Origin: JAAYLC01 sp035654795
GTDB taxonomy: Bacteria > Bacteroidota > Bacteroidia > Flavobacteriales > Flavobacteriaceae
Assembly (NCBI GenBank): GCA_035654795.1
Contig: DASRWC010000081.1
Location: 1-31,878 of the forward strand
Length of the DNA stretch: 31,878 nucleotides
Reading direction: 5' to 3'
Within the stretch, counting starts at the first letter, position 1. Each line of letters starts with the position of its first letter. Under the pieces are notes generated by a model that saw only the letters and a list, made by a program, of their open reading frames with translations, was not told the DNA's origin and did no database searches. Both the position numbers and the translations under genes were made by a program. Positions 8,795-16,342 of this stretch are shown piece after piece.

Positions 8795-10072
8795 TTAATT
8801 TTTAAATAATGGTCTGGATGACATTAATTCCACAACTTGTTCTGCTACTTCTTCAAGTTTTTCTTCATCCTGATGATATGTGAGGGCAGTATCAATAAGG
8901 GTCGCAATTTTTTTCATGTCTTCTTCCACCAGCCCACGAGTGGTAACTGCCGGCGTTCCAATTCTAATTCCGCTGGTTACAAAAGGCGACTTATCGTCAA
9001 AGGGAACCATATTTTTATTTACGGTGATTTCAGCTTTTCCTAAGGCATCTTCCGCTTCCTTCCCGGTAATGTTTTTATTGCGTAAATCTATTAACATCAA
9101 GTGATTGTCTGTTCCACCAGAGATAATCCCGTATCCCATATCCATAAAATGTTGTGCCAAAACTGCTGCATTCTTTTTCACCTGAACCATATAATGGAGG
9201 AAATCATCTGTAAGTGCCTCACCAAAAGCAACAGCCTTGGCAGCAATAATGTGCATCAAAGGTCCGCCTTGGTTTCCGGGAAAAATACCGCTGTCTAGCA
9301 GGCTGCTCATTTTTCTCAAGCTACCGTTTTTCAATTTGATTCCGAATGGATTGTCAAAATCTTCACCCATTAAAATCATTCCGCCTCGTGGTCCTCGAAG
9401 AGTTTTATGCGTTGTTGTAGTAATTACGTGGCAATGAGGCACCGGATCGGAAAGAATTCCTTTTGCAATTAATCCTGCAGGGTGCGCAATATCTGCAAAC
9501 AGAATGGCTCCTACTTTATCTGCAATCTCTCTGAACTTTTTGTAATCGATTTCACGTGAATATGCAGATGCACCGGCAATGATCATTTTTGGTTTTTCCT
9601 TTTTTGCGATTGTTTCAACCTGATCATAATCAATTAATCCTGTTTCTTTATCCACGCCATAAAAAACCGGATTGTATAATCTTCCCGAAAAATTTACGGG
9701 AGACCCGTGGGTTAAGTGGCCTCCGTGAGAGAGATCAAAACCTAGAAATTTATCTCCTGGTTCAAGACATGCTGCAAAAACTGCTGTGTTTGCTTGAGAT
9801 CCGCTGTGAGGCTGCACGTTGACATATTCTGCACCAAATAAAGTTTTAGCTCGATCTATGGCCAATTGTTCCACTTCATCCACTATTTCACATCCGCCAT
9901 AATAGCGTCTTCCGGGATAACCCTCAGCATATTTATTAGTAAGTATAGAGCCTGCGGCCTGCATTACCTGATCACTTACAAAGTTTTCAGAAGCAATTAA
10001 TTCCAAGCCATTGGTTTGACGTTGTTTTTCGTCCTCAATCAACTCAAAAATTTGTTCGTCGCGTTTTATCAT
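8795..10072 (-). CDS. glyA: Serine hydroxymethyltransferase
   Basis: A 425-residue PLP enzyme that interconverts serine plus tetrahydrofolate with glycine plus 5,10-methylene-THF, the main supply of one-carbon units. Diagnostic segments are the N-terminal LIASENFVSD, KYAEGYPGRRYYGG, and the PLP-lysine motif TTTTHKTLRGPRGG with the lysine at residue 223. Length and motif order are normal for bacterial SHMT. It is divergent from fumarylacetoacetase across a 150-bp spacer and runs 4 bp from guaD downstream. A minus-strand TATTTTTG lies 23 bp before the start. Confidence 0.97.
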   Translation of the reverse strand: MIKRDEQIFELIEDEKQRQTNGLELIASENFVSDQVMQAAGSILTNKYAEGYPGRRYYGGCEIVDEVEQLAIDRAKTLFGAEYVNVQPHSGSQANTAVFAACLEPGDKFLGFDLSHGGHLTHGSPVNFSGRLYNPVFYGVDKETGLIDYDQVETIAKKEKPKMIIAGASAYSREIDYKKFREIADKVGAILFADIAHPAGLIAKGILSDPVPHCHVITTTTHKTLRGPRGGMILMGEDFDNPFGIKLKNGSLRKMSSLLDSGIFPGNQGGPLMHIIAAKAVAFGEALTDDFLHYMVQVKKNAAVLAQHFMDMGYGIISGGTDNHLMLIDLRNKNITGKEAEDALGKAEITVNKNMVPFDDKSPFVTSGIRIGTPAVTTRGLVEEDMKKIATLIDTALTYHQDEEKLEEVAEQVVELMSSRPLFKN

Positions 10073-10095
10073 TTTTCTTAAATATTAAATAATTC

Positions 10096-10103
10096 CAAAA
10101 ATA
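10096..10103 (-). promoter_or_regulatory. Minus-7 element TATTTTTG for glyA
   Basis: Read on the minus strand this is TATTTTTG, an exact TAnnTTTG match, 23 bp upstream of the glyA ATG. No clear minus-33 partner was seen. Confidence 0.5.
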
Positions 10104-10107
10104 GCAA

Positions 10108-10123
10108 TTCCATTCGGGAACTA
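10108..10123. promoter_or_regulatory. Operator-like palindrome 1, TTCC-N5-GGAACTA
   Basis: TTCC (10108-10111), ATTCG, GGAACTA (10117-10123). It lies between the glyA and fah minus-7 elements, close to the expected minus-33 zone of the fah promoter. It shares architecture and the GGAACTA arm with the second palindrome 73 bp away. Confidence 0.5.
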
Positions 10124-10135
10124 TCATGAAATATA

Positions 10136-10143
10136 TATATTTG
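10136..10143 (+). promoter_or_regulatory. Minus-7 element TATATTTG for fah
   Basis: An exact TAnnTTTG match 79 bp before the fah ATG, giving a 5' leader of about 70-75 nt that would contain the second palindrome. Confidence 0.5.
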
Positions 10144-10177
10144 GTGGACATTTTTACTAACAAAATTGGTAAGAAAA

Positions 10178-10196
10178 TAGTTCCAGAGCGGAACTA
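10178..10196. promoter_or_regulatory. Operator-like palindrome 2, TAGTTCC-N5-GGAACTA
   Basis: Perfect 7-bp arms TAGTTCC (10178-10184) and GGAACTA (10190-10196) flank AGAGC. It lies just upstream of fah, downstream of its predicted minus-7 element. The right arm repeats palindrome 1 exactly, with 73 bp between the two GGAACTA arms. Confidence 0.55.
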
Positions 10197-10222
10197 ACCA
10201 ACAAAAAACAACATAGAAAAAA

Positions 10223-11512
10223 ATGATAAAGATTACAGCCAATGACCCTGAAAGGAAATCGTGGCTTCCTGTAGCTGCTGATTCCGATTTTCCCATTCAA
10301 AATCTTCCTTTCGGAGTATTTTTAACAGCGGATGATGTGGTGACCATTGGTACACGCATTGGAGATTATGCTATCGATTTGGCAGCACTTCACCAGCTCG
10401 GCTACTTTGATAAAATCGATCTGACCGACGATATTTTCCTCCAGGATACATTGAATGATTTTATTAGTGCCGGCAGAAAAACCTGGAGACAAGTTCGAAA
10501 CCGTTTGGCAGAGATTTTTGATAAAGGAAATCCGAAACTTCGGGATAACGAAGATCATCGTAAAGCCGTGCTTTTTGATATTGACCAGGTAGAAATGCAA
10601 CTGCCGGTTCATATTGGAGACTATACCGATTTTTATTCGAGTAAAGAACATGCAACTAATGTAGGGACCATGTTCCGAGGGAAAGAAAACGCTTTGATGC
10701 CGAATTGGCTACACATTCCGGTAGGCTATCATGGACGCAGCTCGTCTATTGTTCCCAGCGGAATTAATGTGAGACGCCCTCTGGGGCAAACGCTGCCTCA
10801 AGGAGCAGAAAATCCGGTTTTCGGACCTTCTAAACAAGTGGATTTTGAACTGGAAATGGCGTTTATAACGACTGACGCCAACGCTCTTGGAGAACGTATT
10901 CCTGTAAATGAGGCGGAAGATTATATCTTTGGACTGGTTCTGTTTAATGACTGGAGCGCACGTGATATTCAACGATGGGAATATGTTCCTCTTGGACCCT
11001 TTCTTGCCAAGAACTTCGCCTCCTCGATTTCCCCTTGGATTGTGACGCTGGATGCGCTTCAGCCCTTTAAGGTAGAGGGACCGAAACTTGAAAAAGAGGT
11101 GCTGCCCTATTTGAAATCCAAAGGGAAAAAGAGCTATGACATCAGGCTGGAGGTATTTTTACAACCCGAAAATGAAGAAGAGCAAAAAATTTGTACTTCA
11201 AATTTCAAATATCTTTATTGGAACATGAGCCAGCAATTGGCACATCACACCATCAACGGATGTAATGTAAATAGTGGAGATATGATGGGAAGTGGTACAA
11301 TTTCAGGTCCAACACCCGATTCATACGGATCAATGCTCGAACTTGCTTGGAGAGGAGAAAAACCAATAAAAATGGCCAACGGATCCGAAAGGAAATTTAT
11401 TGAAGACAATGACACTGTGATTTTCAAAGGCTATTGCACCAAAGACAATGTGCGCATCGGGTTTGGAGAATGCAGATCCAAACTGCTCCCTGCATTGGAT
11501 TGGAAGGAATAA
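10223..11512 (+). CDS. fahA: Fumarylacetoacetase
   Basis: A 429-residue enzyme of the last step of tyrosine/homogentisate catabolism, splitting fumarylacetoacetate into fumarate and acetoacetate. Characteristic segments are DYTDFYSSKEHATNVG, VGYHGRSSSIVPSG, the metal-binding DFELEMAF region, LFNDWSARDIQRWEYVPLGP and the C-terminal GSGTISGP. Length matches eukaryotic and bacterial FAH (about 420 residues). It has its own upstream region with two palindromes and is followed by a strong hairpin terminator. Other tyrosine-degradation genes (HPPD, homogentisate dioxygenase) are not in the window, so it appears as a single-gene transcript here. Confidence 0.96.
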   Translation: MIKITANDPERKSWLPVAADSDFPIQNLPFGVFLTADDVVTIGTRIGDYAIDLAALHQLGYFDKIDLTDDIFLQDTLNDFISAGRKTWRQVRNRLAEIFDKGNPKLRDNEDHRKAVLFDIDQVEMQLPVHIGDYTDFYSSKEHATNVGTMFRGKENALMPNWLHIPVGYHGRSSSIVPSGINVRRPLGQTLPQGAENPVFGPSKQVDFELEMAFITTDANALGERIPVNEAEDYIFGLVLFNDWSARDIQRWEYVPLGPFLAKNFASSISPWIVTLDALQPFKVEGPKLEKEVLPYLKSKGKKSYDIRLEVFLQPENEEEQKICTSNFKYLYWNMSQQLAHHTINGCNVNSGDMMGSGTISGPTPDSYGSMLELAWRGEKPIKMANGSERKFIEDNDTVIFKGYCTKDNVRIGFGECRSKLLPALDWKE

Positions 11513-11533
11513 CTTTCCGCAGCAAGAAAAATT

Positions 11534-11569
11534 AAAATCACCTCAGGCAAAACCTCAGGTGATTTTTTT
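11534..11569. terminator. Bidirectional intrinsic terminator between fah and ytxJ
   Basis: AAAATCACCT and AGGTGATTTT form a 10-bp stem, extended by 3 bp after one C-C mismatch, with loop CAAAA. It is followed by a T-run on the plus strand and preceded by A-rich sequence. Its T-run overlaps the stop codon of the convergent ytxJ gene, so it probably serves both. Confidence 0.85.
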
Positions 11570-11963
11570 ATCCCACAATTTTAGCTACTTCGTCCGCATC
11601 TATAGAGTGGTGAGACGTGTCATAAATCGATTTTCCTCCTTTAATAATCAGGATCTGCGGGCTCTCGTGCTGCACCCCAAATCTACTGGCAATCCGGTTG
11701 GAAATATCACGATACTGAAGAAGATCCAAAAAATATAATTTTAACTGGTCTTCATTTAGCTTATAATTCCTTTCGAAAATTTTGAGCACCGCTCGGCTTA
11801 TCCCACATCTTGTGGAATGCTTAAAAATAAGAACCGGCACTTTTTCCGATTCTTCAATAATTTCATCAAGCATTCGTTCATCCGAAATAATGTGCCAAGG
11901 TATTTCTACTATAGCCTCCTTTGCAATATCTCTGGCAGATTTGAATTTACTGAAAAAGCTCAT
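11568..11963 (-). CDS. ytxJ: YtxJ-type (BrxC-like) monothiol bacilliredoxin
   Basis: A 131-residue thioredoxin-fold protein. The active-site region VLIFKHSTRCGISRAVL has a single cysteine (C53), where Bacillus BrxC/YtxJ carries TCPIS. Family members reduce or form mixed disulfides with bacillithiol in the cytoplasm, and flavobacterial homologues are usually named bacillithiol-system protein YtxJ. There is no signal peptide. It is convergent with fah, with the stop inside the shared terminator. A minus-strand TAGCTTTG lies 16 bp before the ATG, so the leader should be very short. It implies the organism uses bacillithiol, but no bsh genes are present to confirm this. Confidence 0.85.
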   Translation of the reverse strand: MSFFSKFKSARDIAKEAIVEIPWHIISDERMLDEIIEESEKVPVLIFKHSTRCGISRAVLKIFERNYKLNEDQLKLYFLDLLQYRDISNRIASRFGVQHESPQILIIKGGKSIYDTSHHSIDADEVAKIVG

Positions 11964-11979
11964 AATTTTTTCTTTTTCT

Positions 11980-12015
11980 CAAAGCTACATGCTTTAATGG
12001 GAAACCATACCAAAA
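11980..12015 (-). promoter_or_regulatory. ytxJ promoter, TTTTG-N23-TAGCTTTG
   Basis: On the minus strand TAGCTTTG (11980-11987) is an exact TAnnTTTG match. A TTTTG lies 23 bp upstream, at the long end of the usual Bacteroidota spacing. The predicted leader is about a dozen nucleotides. Confidence 0.5.
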
Positions 12016-12168
12016 GTTTTTATAAAAAACCACCTGTTAAAACTGTCATAATGTCTGATGATCCTCAAGATTTTTGGACAAAATGACTTAATTTTAAAAT
12101 GGCTTCACATTTGTCTTAAGGATTATCAGAAAAAAATAAAAAAGAATCATCAAAATTTAGAAAGAAAT

Positions 12169-14769
12169 ATGAACTTAAATAATTTCACTATTAAAAGCCA
12201 GGAAGCTATTCAGCGTGCACAACAAATTGCACAAGGGATGGGGCAGCAACAAATTGAAAATGAACATATTTTAAAAGGAATTCTGGAAGTAGATGAGAAC
12301 GCCACTCCTTTTTTGTTAAAGAAGCTTAATGTGAATCTTGCCGTTCTTCAGCAGATTCTTGATCGGCAAATTCAGAGTTTTCCAAAGGTCTCCGGCGGCG
12401 AATTAATGCTTTCGCGTGAGGCGAGCAGAACCTTAACGGAAGCATCATCGATTGCTCAAAAAATGAAAGACGAATTTGTTTCCATAGAACATATTCTTCT
12501 GGCCATACTCCAATCAAAAAGTGCCATATCTCAAAGTTTAAAAGATCAAGGAGTAACGGAAAAAGACATGAAGGCTGCCATTCAAGAGCTTCGCGGTGGA
12601 GAACGTGTCACTTCCCAAAGCGCGGAAGAAACATATAACTCTCTAAATAAATATGCTAACAACCTTAACCAGCTTGCTCGAGAAGGGAAATTGGATCCGG
12701 TGATTGGCAGAGATGAAGAAATCCGCCGTATTCTTCAAATTCTTTCCAGAAGAACTAAGAATAATCCCATGCTTGTGGGTGAGCCCGGAACAGGGAAAAC
12801 CGCTATAGCAGAGGGTTTAGCACATCGTATTGTAGATGGAGATGTTCCCGAAAATTTGAGAACCAAAGAAATTTATTCTCTTGATATGGGTGCTCTAATT
12901 GCCGGTGCAAAATATAAAGGAGAATTTGAAGAACGTTTAAAAGCTGTTATTAAAGAAGTGACCTCAAGTGAGGGGGACATTGTACTTTTCATTGATGAGA
13001 TTCATACTCTGGTGGGCGCCGGAGGAGGTCAGGGCGCTATGGACGCCGCCAATATTTTAAAACCGGCCTTAGCTCGGGGAGAGTTGAGAGCTATTGGTGC
13101 CACCACACTTGATGAGTATCAGAAATATTTTGAAAAAGACAAGGCTCTTGAGCGTCGTTTCCAACTGGTGATGGTTGACGAACCCGATACAGAAAGCGCC
13201 ATTTCAATTTTAAGAGGAATAAAAGAGAAATATGAAACCCATCATAAAGTTCGGATTAAAGACGAAGCTATCATTGCCGCAGTTGAACTGTCTGAAAGGT
13301 ATATTACCAACAGATTTCTGCCGGATAAGGCGATAGATCTCATGGACGAAGCTGCTTCCAAATTGCGGATGGAAATAAATTCTAAACCGGAAGAGCTTGA
13401 TGTGCTTGACAGAAAAATCATGCAACTTGAAATTGAGATTGAAGCTATTAAACGTGAGAATGATGAAAACAAACTCAAATCGCTCCAACTGGAATTAGGA
13501 AATTTAAAGGAAGAACGAAACGAACTGAATGCACGCTGGCAAAGTGAAAAAGAGGTTGTAGAGAATGTACAGAGTTTAAAACAACAGATTGAAGATTATA
13601 AAACAGAAGCTGAACGAGCCGAACGTGATGGAGATTTCGGACGTGTGGCCGAATTGCGCTATGGCAAAATCAAAGAGGCTCAAAAACAGCTGTCTGAATT
13701 GGAAACCCAACTTGCTGAAAAACAGAATAGCTCTTCTTTGATCAAGGAAGAGGTAACTCGGGAAGACATAGCAGAAGTTGTAGCAAAATGGACCGGAATT
13801 CCGGTTACCAAGATGATGCAAAGTGACCGTGAAAAACTTTTGAATCTTGAAGAACACCTTCAGCAGCGAGTTGTGGGACAGCGCGAGGCTATAGAAGCTG
13901 TGAGTGATGCCATTCGGAGGAGTCGTGCAGGGCTTCAAGATCCAAAACGTCCTATTGGAAGCTTCCTCTTTCTTGGTACTACAGGGGTTGGTAAAACTGA
14001 ACTTGCAAAAGCTCTGGCCGAATATCTTTTTGATGATGAAAATGCCATGACGCGCATTGATATGAGCGAATATCAGGAAAGACACAGCGTGAGTCGTTTA
14101 GTAGGTGCTCCTCCCGGATATATCGGTTATGAGGAAGGCGGGCAATTGACAGAAGCCGTCCGAAGAAAACCGTACAGCGTCGTTCTTTTAGACGAAATTG
14201 AAAAAGCGCATCCCGACACTTTTAATATTTTGCTTCAAGTTTTAGATGAAGGTCGATTAACAGATAATAAAGGTAGGTTGGCTGACTTCAAGAACACGAT
14301 TATTATAATGACCAGCAATATGGGAAGTCAATTGATTCAAGAACGCTTTGAGTCGGTTCCCGATCCGGAAACCGCTATGGAGGGTGCGAAAATAGAAGTT
14401 CTTGCGCTGCTTCGACAGACCGTGAGACCCGAATTTTTGAACAGAATCGATGACATTATCATGTTCACTCCGCTTTCTAAAAATGAAATCTTGGAGATTG
14501 TAAAACTTCAGGTGAAAAACGTAAGTCGCATGCTAAGCCAACAACACATTGTTCTGGATGCCACCGATGAAGCCTTGCAATATCTCGCTTCCAAAGGATT
14601 TGATCCAAGTTTTGGAGCCAGACCGGTAAAACGAGTTATCCAAAGAGAAGTGTTGAACGAACTCTCTAAACAGTTACTATCAGGGGCAATAACAACAGAC
14701 AGTATTATTCTTTTGGATAGTTTTAATGATAAGTTAGTCTTTAGAAATCAGGAAGATATGGCTTCCTGA
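12169..14769 (+). CDS. clpB: ClpB disaggregase (Hsp100 ATPase)
   Basis: An 866-residue hexameric AAA+ chaperone that works with DnaK to rescue aggregated protein. The ATG at 12169 (MNLNNFTIKSQEAIQRAQ) is chosen because the N-domain begins there. An in-frame extension to 12058 has no family resemblance. In order: Clp-N repeats (about 1-145), first Walker A GEPGTGKT at 204-211, Walker B FIDEIHTL, a long coiled-coil middle domain rich in K/E (about 400-530), second Walker A GTTGVGKT at 603-610, VLLDEIEKAH, and the C-terminal D2-small domain (GFDPSFGARPVKRVIQ). The middle domain separates ClpB from ClpA. It is followed by its own hairpin terminator. Confidence 0.97.
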   Translation: MNLNNFTIKSQEAIQRAQQIAQGMGQQQIENEHILKGILEVDENATPFLLKKLNVNLAVLQQILDRQIQSFPKVSGGELMLSREASRTLTEASSIAQKMKDEFVSIEHILLAILQSKSAISQSLKDQGVTEKDMKAAIQELRGGERVTSQSAEETYNSLNKYANNLNQLAREGKLDPVIGRDEEIRRILQILSRRTKNNPMLVGEPGTGKTAIAEGLAHRIVDGDVPENLRTKEIYSLDMGALIAGAKYKGEFEERLKAVIKEVTSSEGDIVLFIDEIHTLVGAGGGQGAMDAANILKPALARGELRAIGATTLDEYQKYFEKDKALERRFQLVMVDEPDTESAISILRGIKEKYETHHKVRIKDEAIIAAVELSERYITNRFLPDKAIDLMDEAASKLRMEINSKPEELDVLDRKIMQLEIEIEAIKRENDENKLKSLQLELGNLKEERNELNARWQSEKEVVENVQSLKQQIEDYKTEAERAERDGDFGRVAELRYGKIKEAQKQLSELETQLAEKQNSSSLIKEEVTREDIAEVVAKWTGIPVTKMMQSDREKLLNLEEHLQQRVVGQREAIEAVSDAIRRSRAGLQDPKRPIGSFLFLGTTGVGKTELAKALAEYLFDDENAMTRIDMSEYQERHSVSRLVGAPPGYIGYEEGGQLTEAVRRKPYSVVLLDEIEKAHPDTFNILLQVLDEGRLTDNKGRLADFKNTIIIMTSNMGSQLIQERFESVPDPETAMEGAKIEVLALLRQTVRPEFLNRIDDIIMFTPLSKNEILEIVKLQVKNVSRMLSQQHIVLDATDEALQYLASKGFDPSFGARPVKRVIQREVLNELSKQLLSGAITTDSIILLDSFNDKLVFRNQEDMAS

Positions 14770-14795
14770 TCTTCAGAAGAATTAAATCTGCGTAG

Positions 14796-14829
14796 AGCGC
14801 TTGTCAAAATCCTCTGGCAAGCGCTTTTT
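14796..14829 (+). terminator. Intrinsic terminator of clpB
   Basis: AGCGCTTGTCA pairs with TGGCAAGCGCT over 11 bp (one G-T wobble) around an 8-nt loop and runs into TTTTT. It begins 27 bp after the clpB stop. Confidence 0.85.
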
Positions 14830-14965
14830 CATTATTCCTTCATAGCCTGTTGTTTTCTAAAGATGAGCCCTATTGTGAGATAACATTGTCAAACGCTCGT
14901 ATTTTGAAGTAAAGCCATGAAAGAGGAGAGTATTTTTTAATTGATTAAAAAGACTCCTAAAAATA

Positions 14966-14991
14966 CAAAACCCGCCGGTGGGCGGGTTTTG
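14966..14991 (-). terminator. Intrinsic terminator of the CsbD-like gene
   Basis: CAAAACCCGCC and GGCGGGTTTTG form a perfect 11-bp GC-rich stem with a 4-nt loop. On the minus strand the stem ends in TTTTG followed by TATTTTTA, placing it after the CsbD-like gene. The roughly 130 bp between this and the clpB terminator hold nothing I can identify. Confidence 0.8.
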
Positions 14992-15017
14992 CGATTTATA
15001 AAAGAAAGTTTAACCAA

Positions 15018-15203
15018 TTACCATTTGTCAATTTCATCTTTCAACTGCTCTTTGGTTTTACCGGTTTTTTCTTGAAGACGGCCTAATAATTCATCTGATT
15101 TTCCTTCAGCGTATTTTAGATCGTCATCAGTCAACTCGGCATATTTTTGCTTAAACTTTCCTTTAATTTGGTTCCATTTTCCTTTAAACTGATCTTCGTT
15201 CAT
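15018..15203 (-). CDS. CsbD-like small stress protein
   Basis: A 61-residue hydrophilic protein. The ATG at 15203 is preferred because the family motif starts at once: MNEDQFKGKWNQIKGKFKQK, then LTDDDL, GKSDELLGRLQEKTGKTKEQ. A 12-residue upstream extension from 15239 overlaps the predicted promoter and is rejected. CsbD proteins form helical bundles and are often induced by general stress or phosphate starvation. Their biochemical role is unknown. A minus-strand TATCTTTG lies 33 bp upstream and a strong terminator lies just downstream, so it is probably monocistronic. Confidence 0.85.
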   Translation of the reverse strand: MNEDQFKGKWNQIKGKFKQKYAELTDDDLKYAEGKSDELLGRLQEKTGKTKEQLKDEIDKW

Positions 15204-15236
15204 AGCTTTAGTTTTATTATAGTTATTTATATATCT

Positions 15237-15244
15237 CAAAGATA
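15237..15244 (-). promoter_or_regulatory. Minus-7 element TATCTTTG for the CsbD-like gene
   Basis: An exact TAnnTTTG match on the minus strand, 33 bp upstream of the ATG at 15203. No minus-33 partner was recognised. Confidence 0.5.
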
Positions 15245-15403
15245 AGACCTCCTCTTTGCTTAAGGCGTTATGGATTTACTAAATAATTATAACGTTTTTA
15301 TAAATAACCTATATTCTTCACTAATAATACGAATTTAAAAAGTTTTCATCTTCATTTTAAAAATGAAACTCCTCTCGTCTCTTTCCTTCAAGGAATTTTA
15401 TTC

Positions 15404-15411
15404 TAATTTTG
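15404..15411 (+). promoter_or_regulatory. Minus-7 element TAATTTTG immediately before smpB
   Basis: TAATTTTG ends 6 bp before the smpB ATG at 15418. With initiation normally a few bases after the minus-7 element, the transcript would start at or within a few bases of the start codon. The element overlaps an in-frame TTG (15409), which argues against that TTG as the start. Confidence 0.55.
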
Positions 15412-15417
15412 CAAGCT

Positions 15418-15882
15418 ATGGCAATACAGAAAGACGTACGTATTAAAAACCGTCGAGCACGGTTTGAATATGAAATTTTAGACACCTATAACGCAGGGAT
15501 TGTTTTACGTGGCACAGAAATCAAGGCCATTCGCGAAGGAAAAGCCTCCATTGCGGAAAGCTTCTGTGAATTTAGCAACGGTGAGTTGTTTGTAATCAAC
15601 ATGACAATCCAAGAGTATAGTCATAGTAATAGTTATTCTCACAACCCAAAAAGTGAGCGAAAACTACTCCTTACACGTCGTGAACTGAAAAAACTTGAGA
15701 AGGAAGTGAAAAATGTTGGGCTGACTATTGTTCCTCTTTTACTTTACACCAATGAAAAAGGTTTGGCCAAACTTCAAATAGCTCTTGCGCGAGGGAAAAA
15801 ACAATATGATAAACGAGAAACACTGAAGGAGCGTGACACAAAAAGACAGTTAAGTCGCATAAAAAAATCCTTCAATAATTAA
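15418..15882 (+). CDS. smpB: SsrA-binding protein SmpB
   Basis: A 154-residue partner of tmRNA in trans-translation, which frees stalled ribosomes and tags nascent chains. The OB-fold core is evident: KNRRARFEYEILDTYNAGI, GTEIKAIREGKASIAESF, and the C-terminal ARGKKQYDKRETLKERD followed by a basic tail. Length is normal. The ATG at 15418 is chosen over an in-frame TTG at 15409, which lies inside the predicted promoter. No tmRNA gene is visible in the window. The downstream lipoprotein gene begins 4 bp after the stop, so the two are likely co-transcribed. Confidence 0.96.
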   Translation: MAIQKDVRIKNRRARFEYEILDTYNAGIVLRGTEIKAIREGKASIAESFCEFSNGELFVINMTIQEYSHSNSYSHNPKSERKLLLTRRELKKLEKEVKNVGLTIVPLLLYTNEKGLAKLQIALARGKKQYDKRETLKERDTKRQLSRIKKSFNN

Positions 15883-15886
15883 TTCC

Positions 15887-16312
15887 ATGAGAAAAATTGT
15901 TTTAATTCTGCTTTCCTTCCTTGGTGTATCTTGTGGTGTAGATCCTTGTGATTTTGACTGTAGTGAGGGCCCGGTGCTTGTCAAAATTGTTTTAGTTGAT
16001 AAAAACACCGGAGAAAATCTTTTCAAGAATGGAACATTTCACAGAAAAAATTTGAAAATCAAAAACCATGATGAAGTAGTAGACTTTCTATGGCACGACC
16101 TTCAATATCAAATTATTTTGGGTCCTTTTGATCATCAGCTTCCTAAAGATGAGTATGTTTTTTTTATGGAAAACCGGCAGTTGTTCACCTTGGCATTTCG
16201 CATTGATGAACAAGAAGAAAAATGCTGTACAATTCTGTCGGAGAAAGAAATTACTGCAGACGGGACAGTCTTGGAGCAAAATAACAAAGGAATTTACCAA
16301 GTTAAGTTATAA
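15887..16312 (+). CDS. Small putative lipoprotein, function unknown
   Basis: A 141-residue protein I do not recognise. It begins with a lipoprotein-like signal MRKIVLILLSFLGVSC with the candidate lipid-modified cysteine at residue 16. The residues before it (GVS) are not the ideal lipobox but are acceptable in Bacteroidota. Just after it come closely spaced cysteines (CGVDPCDFDC), and a CC pair occurs near residue 113. The rest looks like a small beta-rich domain (VLVKIVLVDKNTGENLF). It starts 4 bp after smpB and ends at the recQ terminator hairpin. A periplasmic or membrane-anchored location is inferred; no function is proposed. Confidence 0.75.
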   Translation: MRKIVLILLSFLGVSCGVDPCDFDCSEGPVLVKIVLVDKNTGENLFKNGTFHRKNLKIKNHDEVVDFLWHDLQYQIILGPFDHQLPKDEYVFFMENRQLFTLAFRIDEQEEKCCTILSEKEITADGTVLEQNNKGIYQVKL

Positions 16313-16334
16313 AAAAAGAGCGGCTTAGCCGCTC
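16311..16334 (-). terminator. Intrinsic terminator of recQ, shared with the lipoprotein gene
   Basis: GAGCGGC and GCCGCTC form a perfect 7-bp stem around TTA. Read on the minus strand it runs into TTTTTTT, a classical intrinsic terminator 8 bp beyond the recQ stop. It abuts the stop of the convergent lipoprotein gene. Confidence 0.85.
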
Positions 16335-16342
16335 CGGTCATT

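Noticed and set aside
12058..12168. N-terminal extension of ClpB to 12058
   Set aside because: The extra 37 residues do not resemble ClpB, and the family N-terminus begins exactly at the ATG at 12169.
13576..14085. 169-codon minus-strand open frame inside clpB
   Set aside because: It lies wholly opposite the intact ClpB coding sequence, is rich in Phe/Ser/Leu as expected of a reverse-complement frame, and matches no family.
15383..15395. A third TTCC-N5-GGAA match upstream of smpB
   Set aside because: It lacks the CTA extension shared by the two glyA-fah palindromes. About one chance match of the 8-base core is expected in a window of this size.
15409..15417. TTG at 15409 as the smpB start
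   Set aside because: The TTG forms part of the TAATTTTG minus-7 element, so it would not be transcribed; the ATG at 15418 fits the family.
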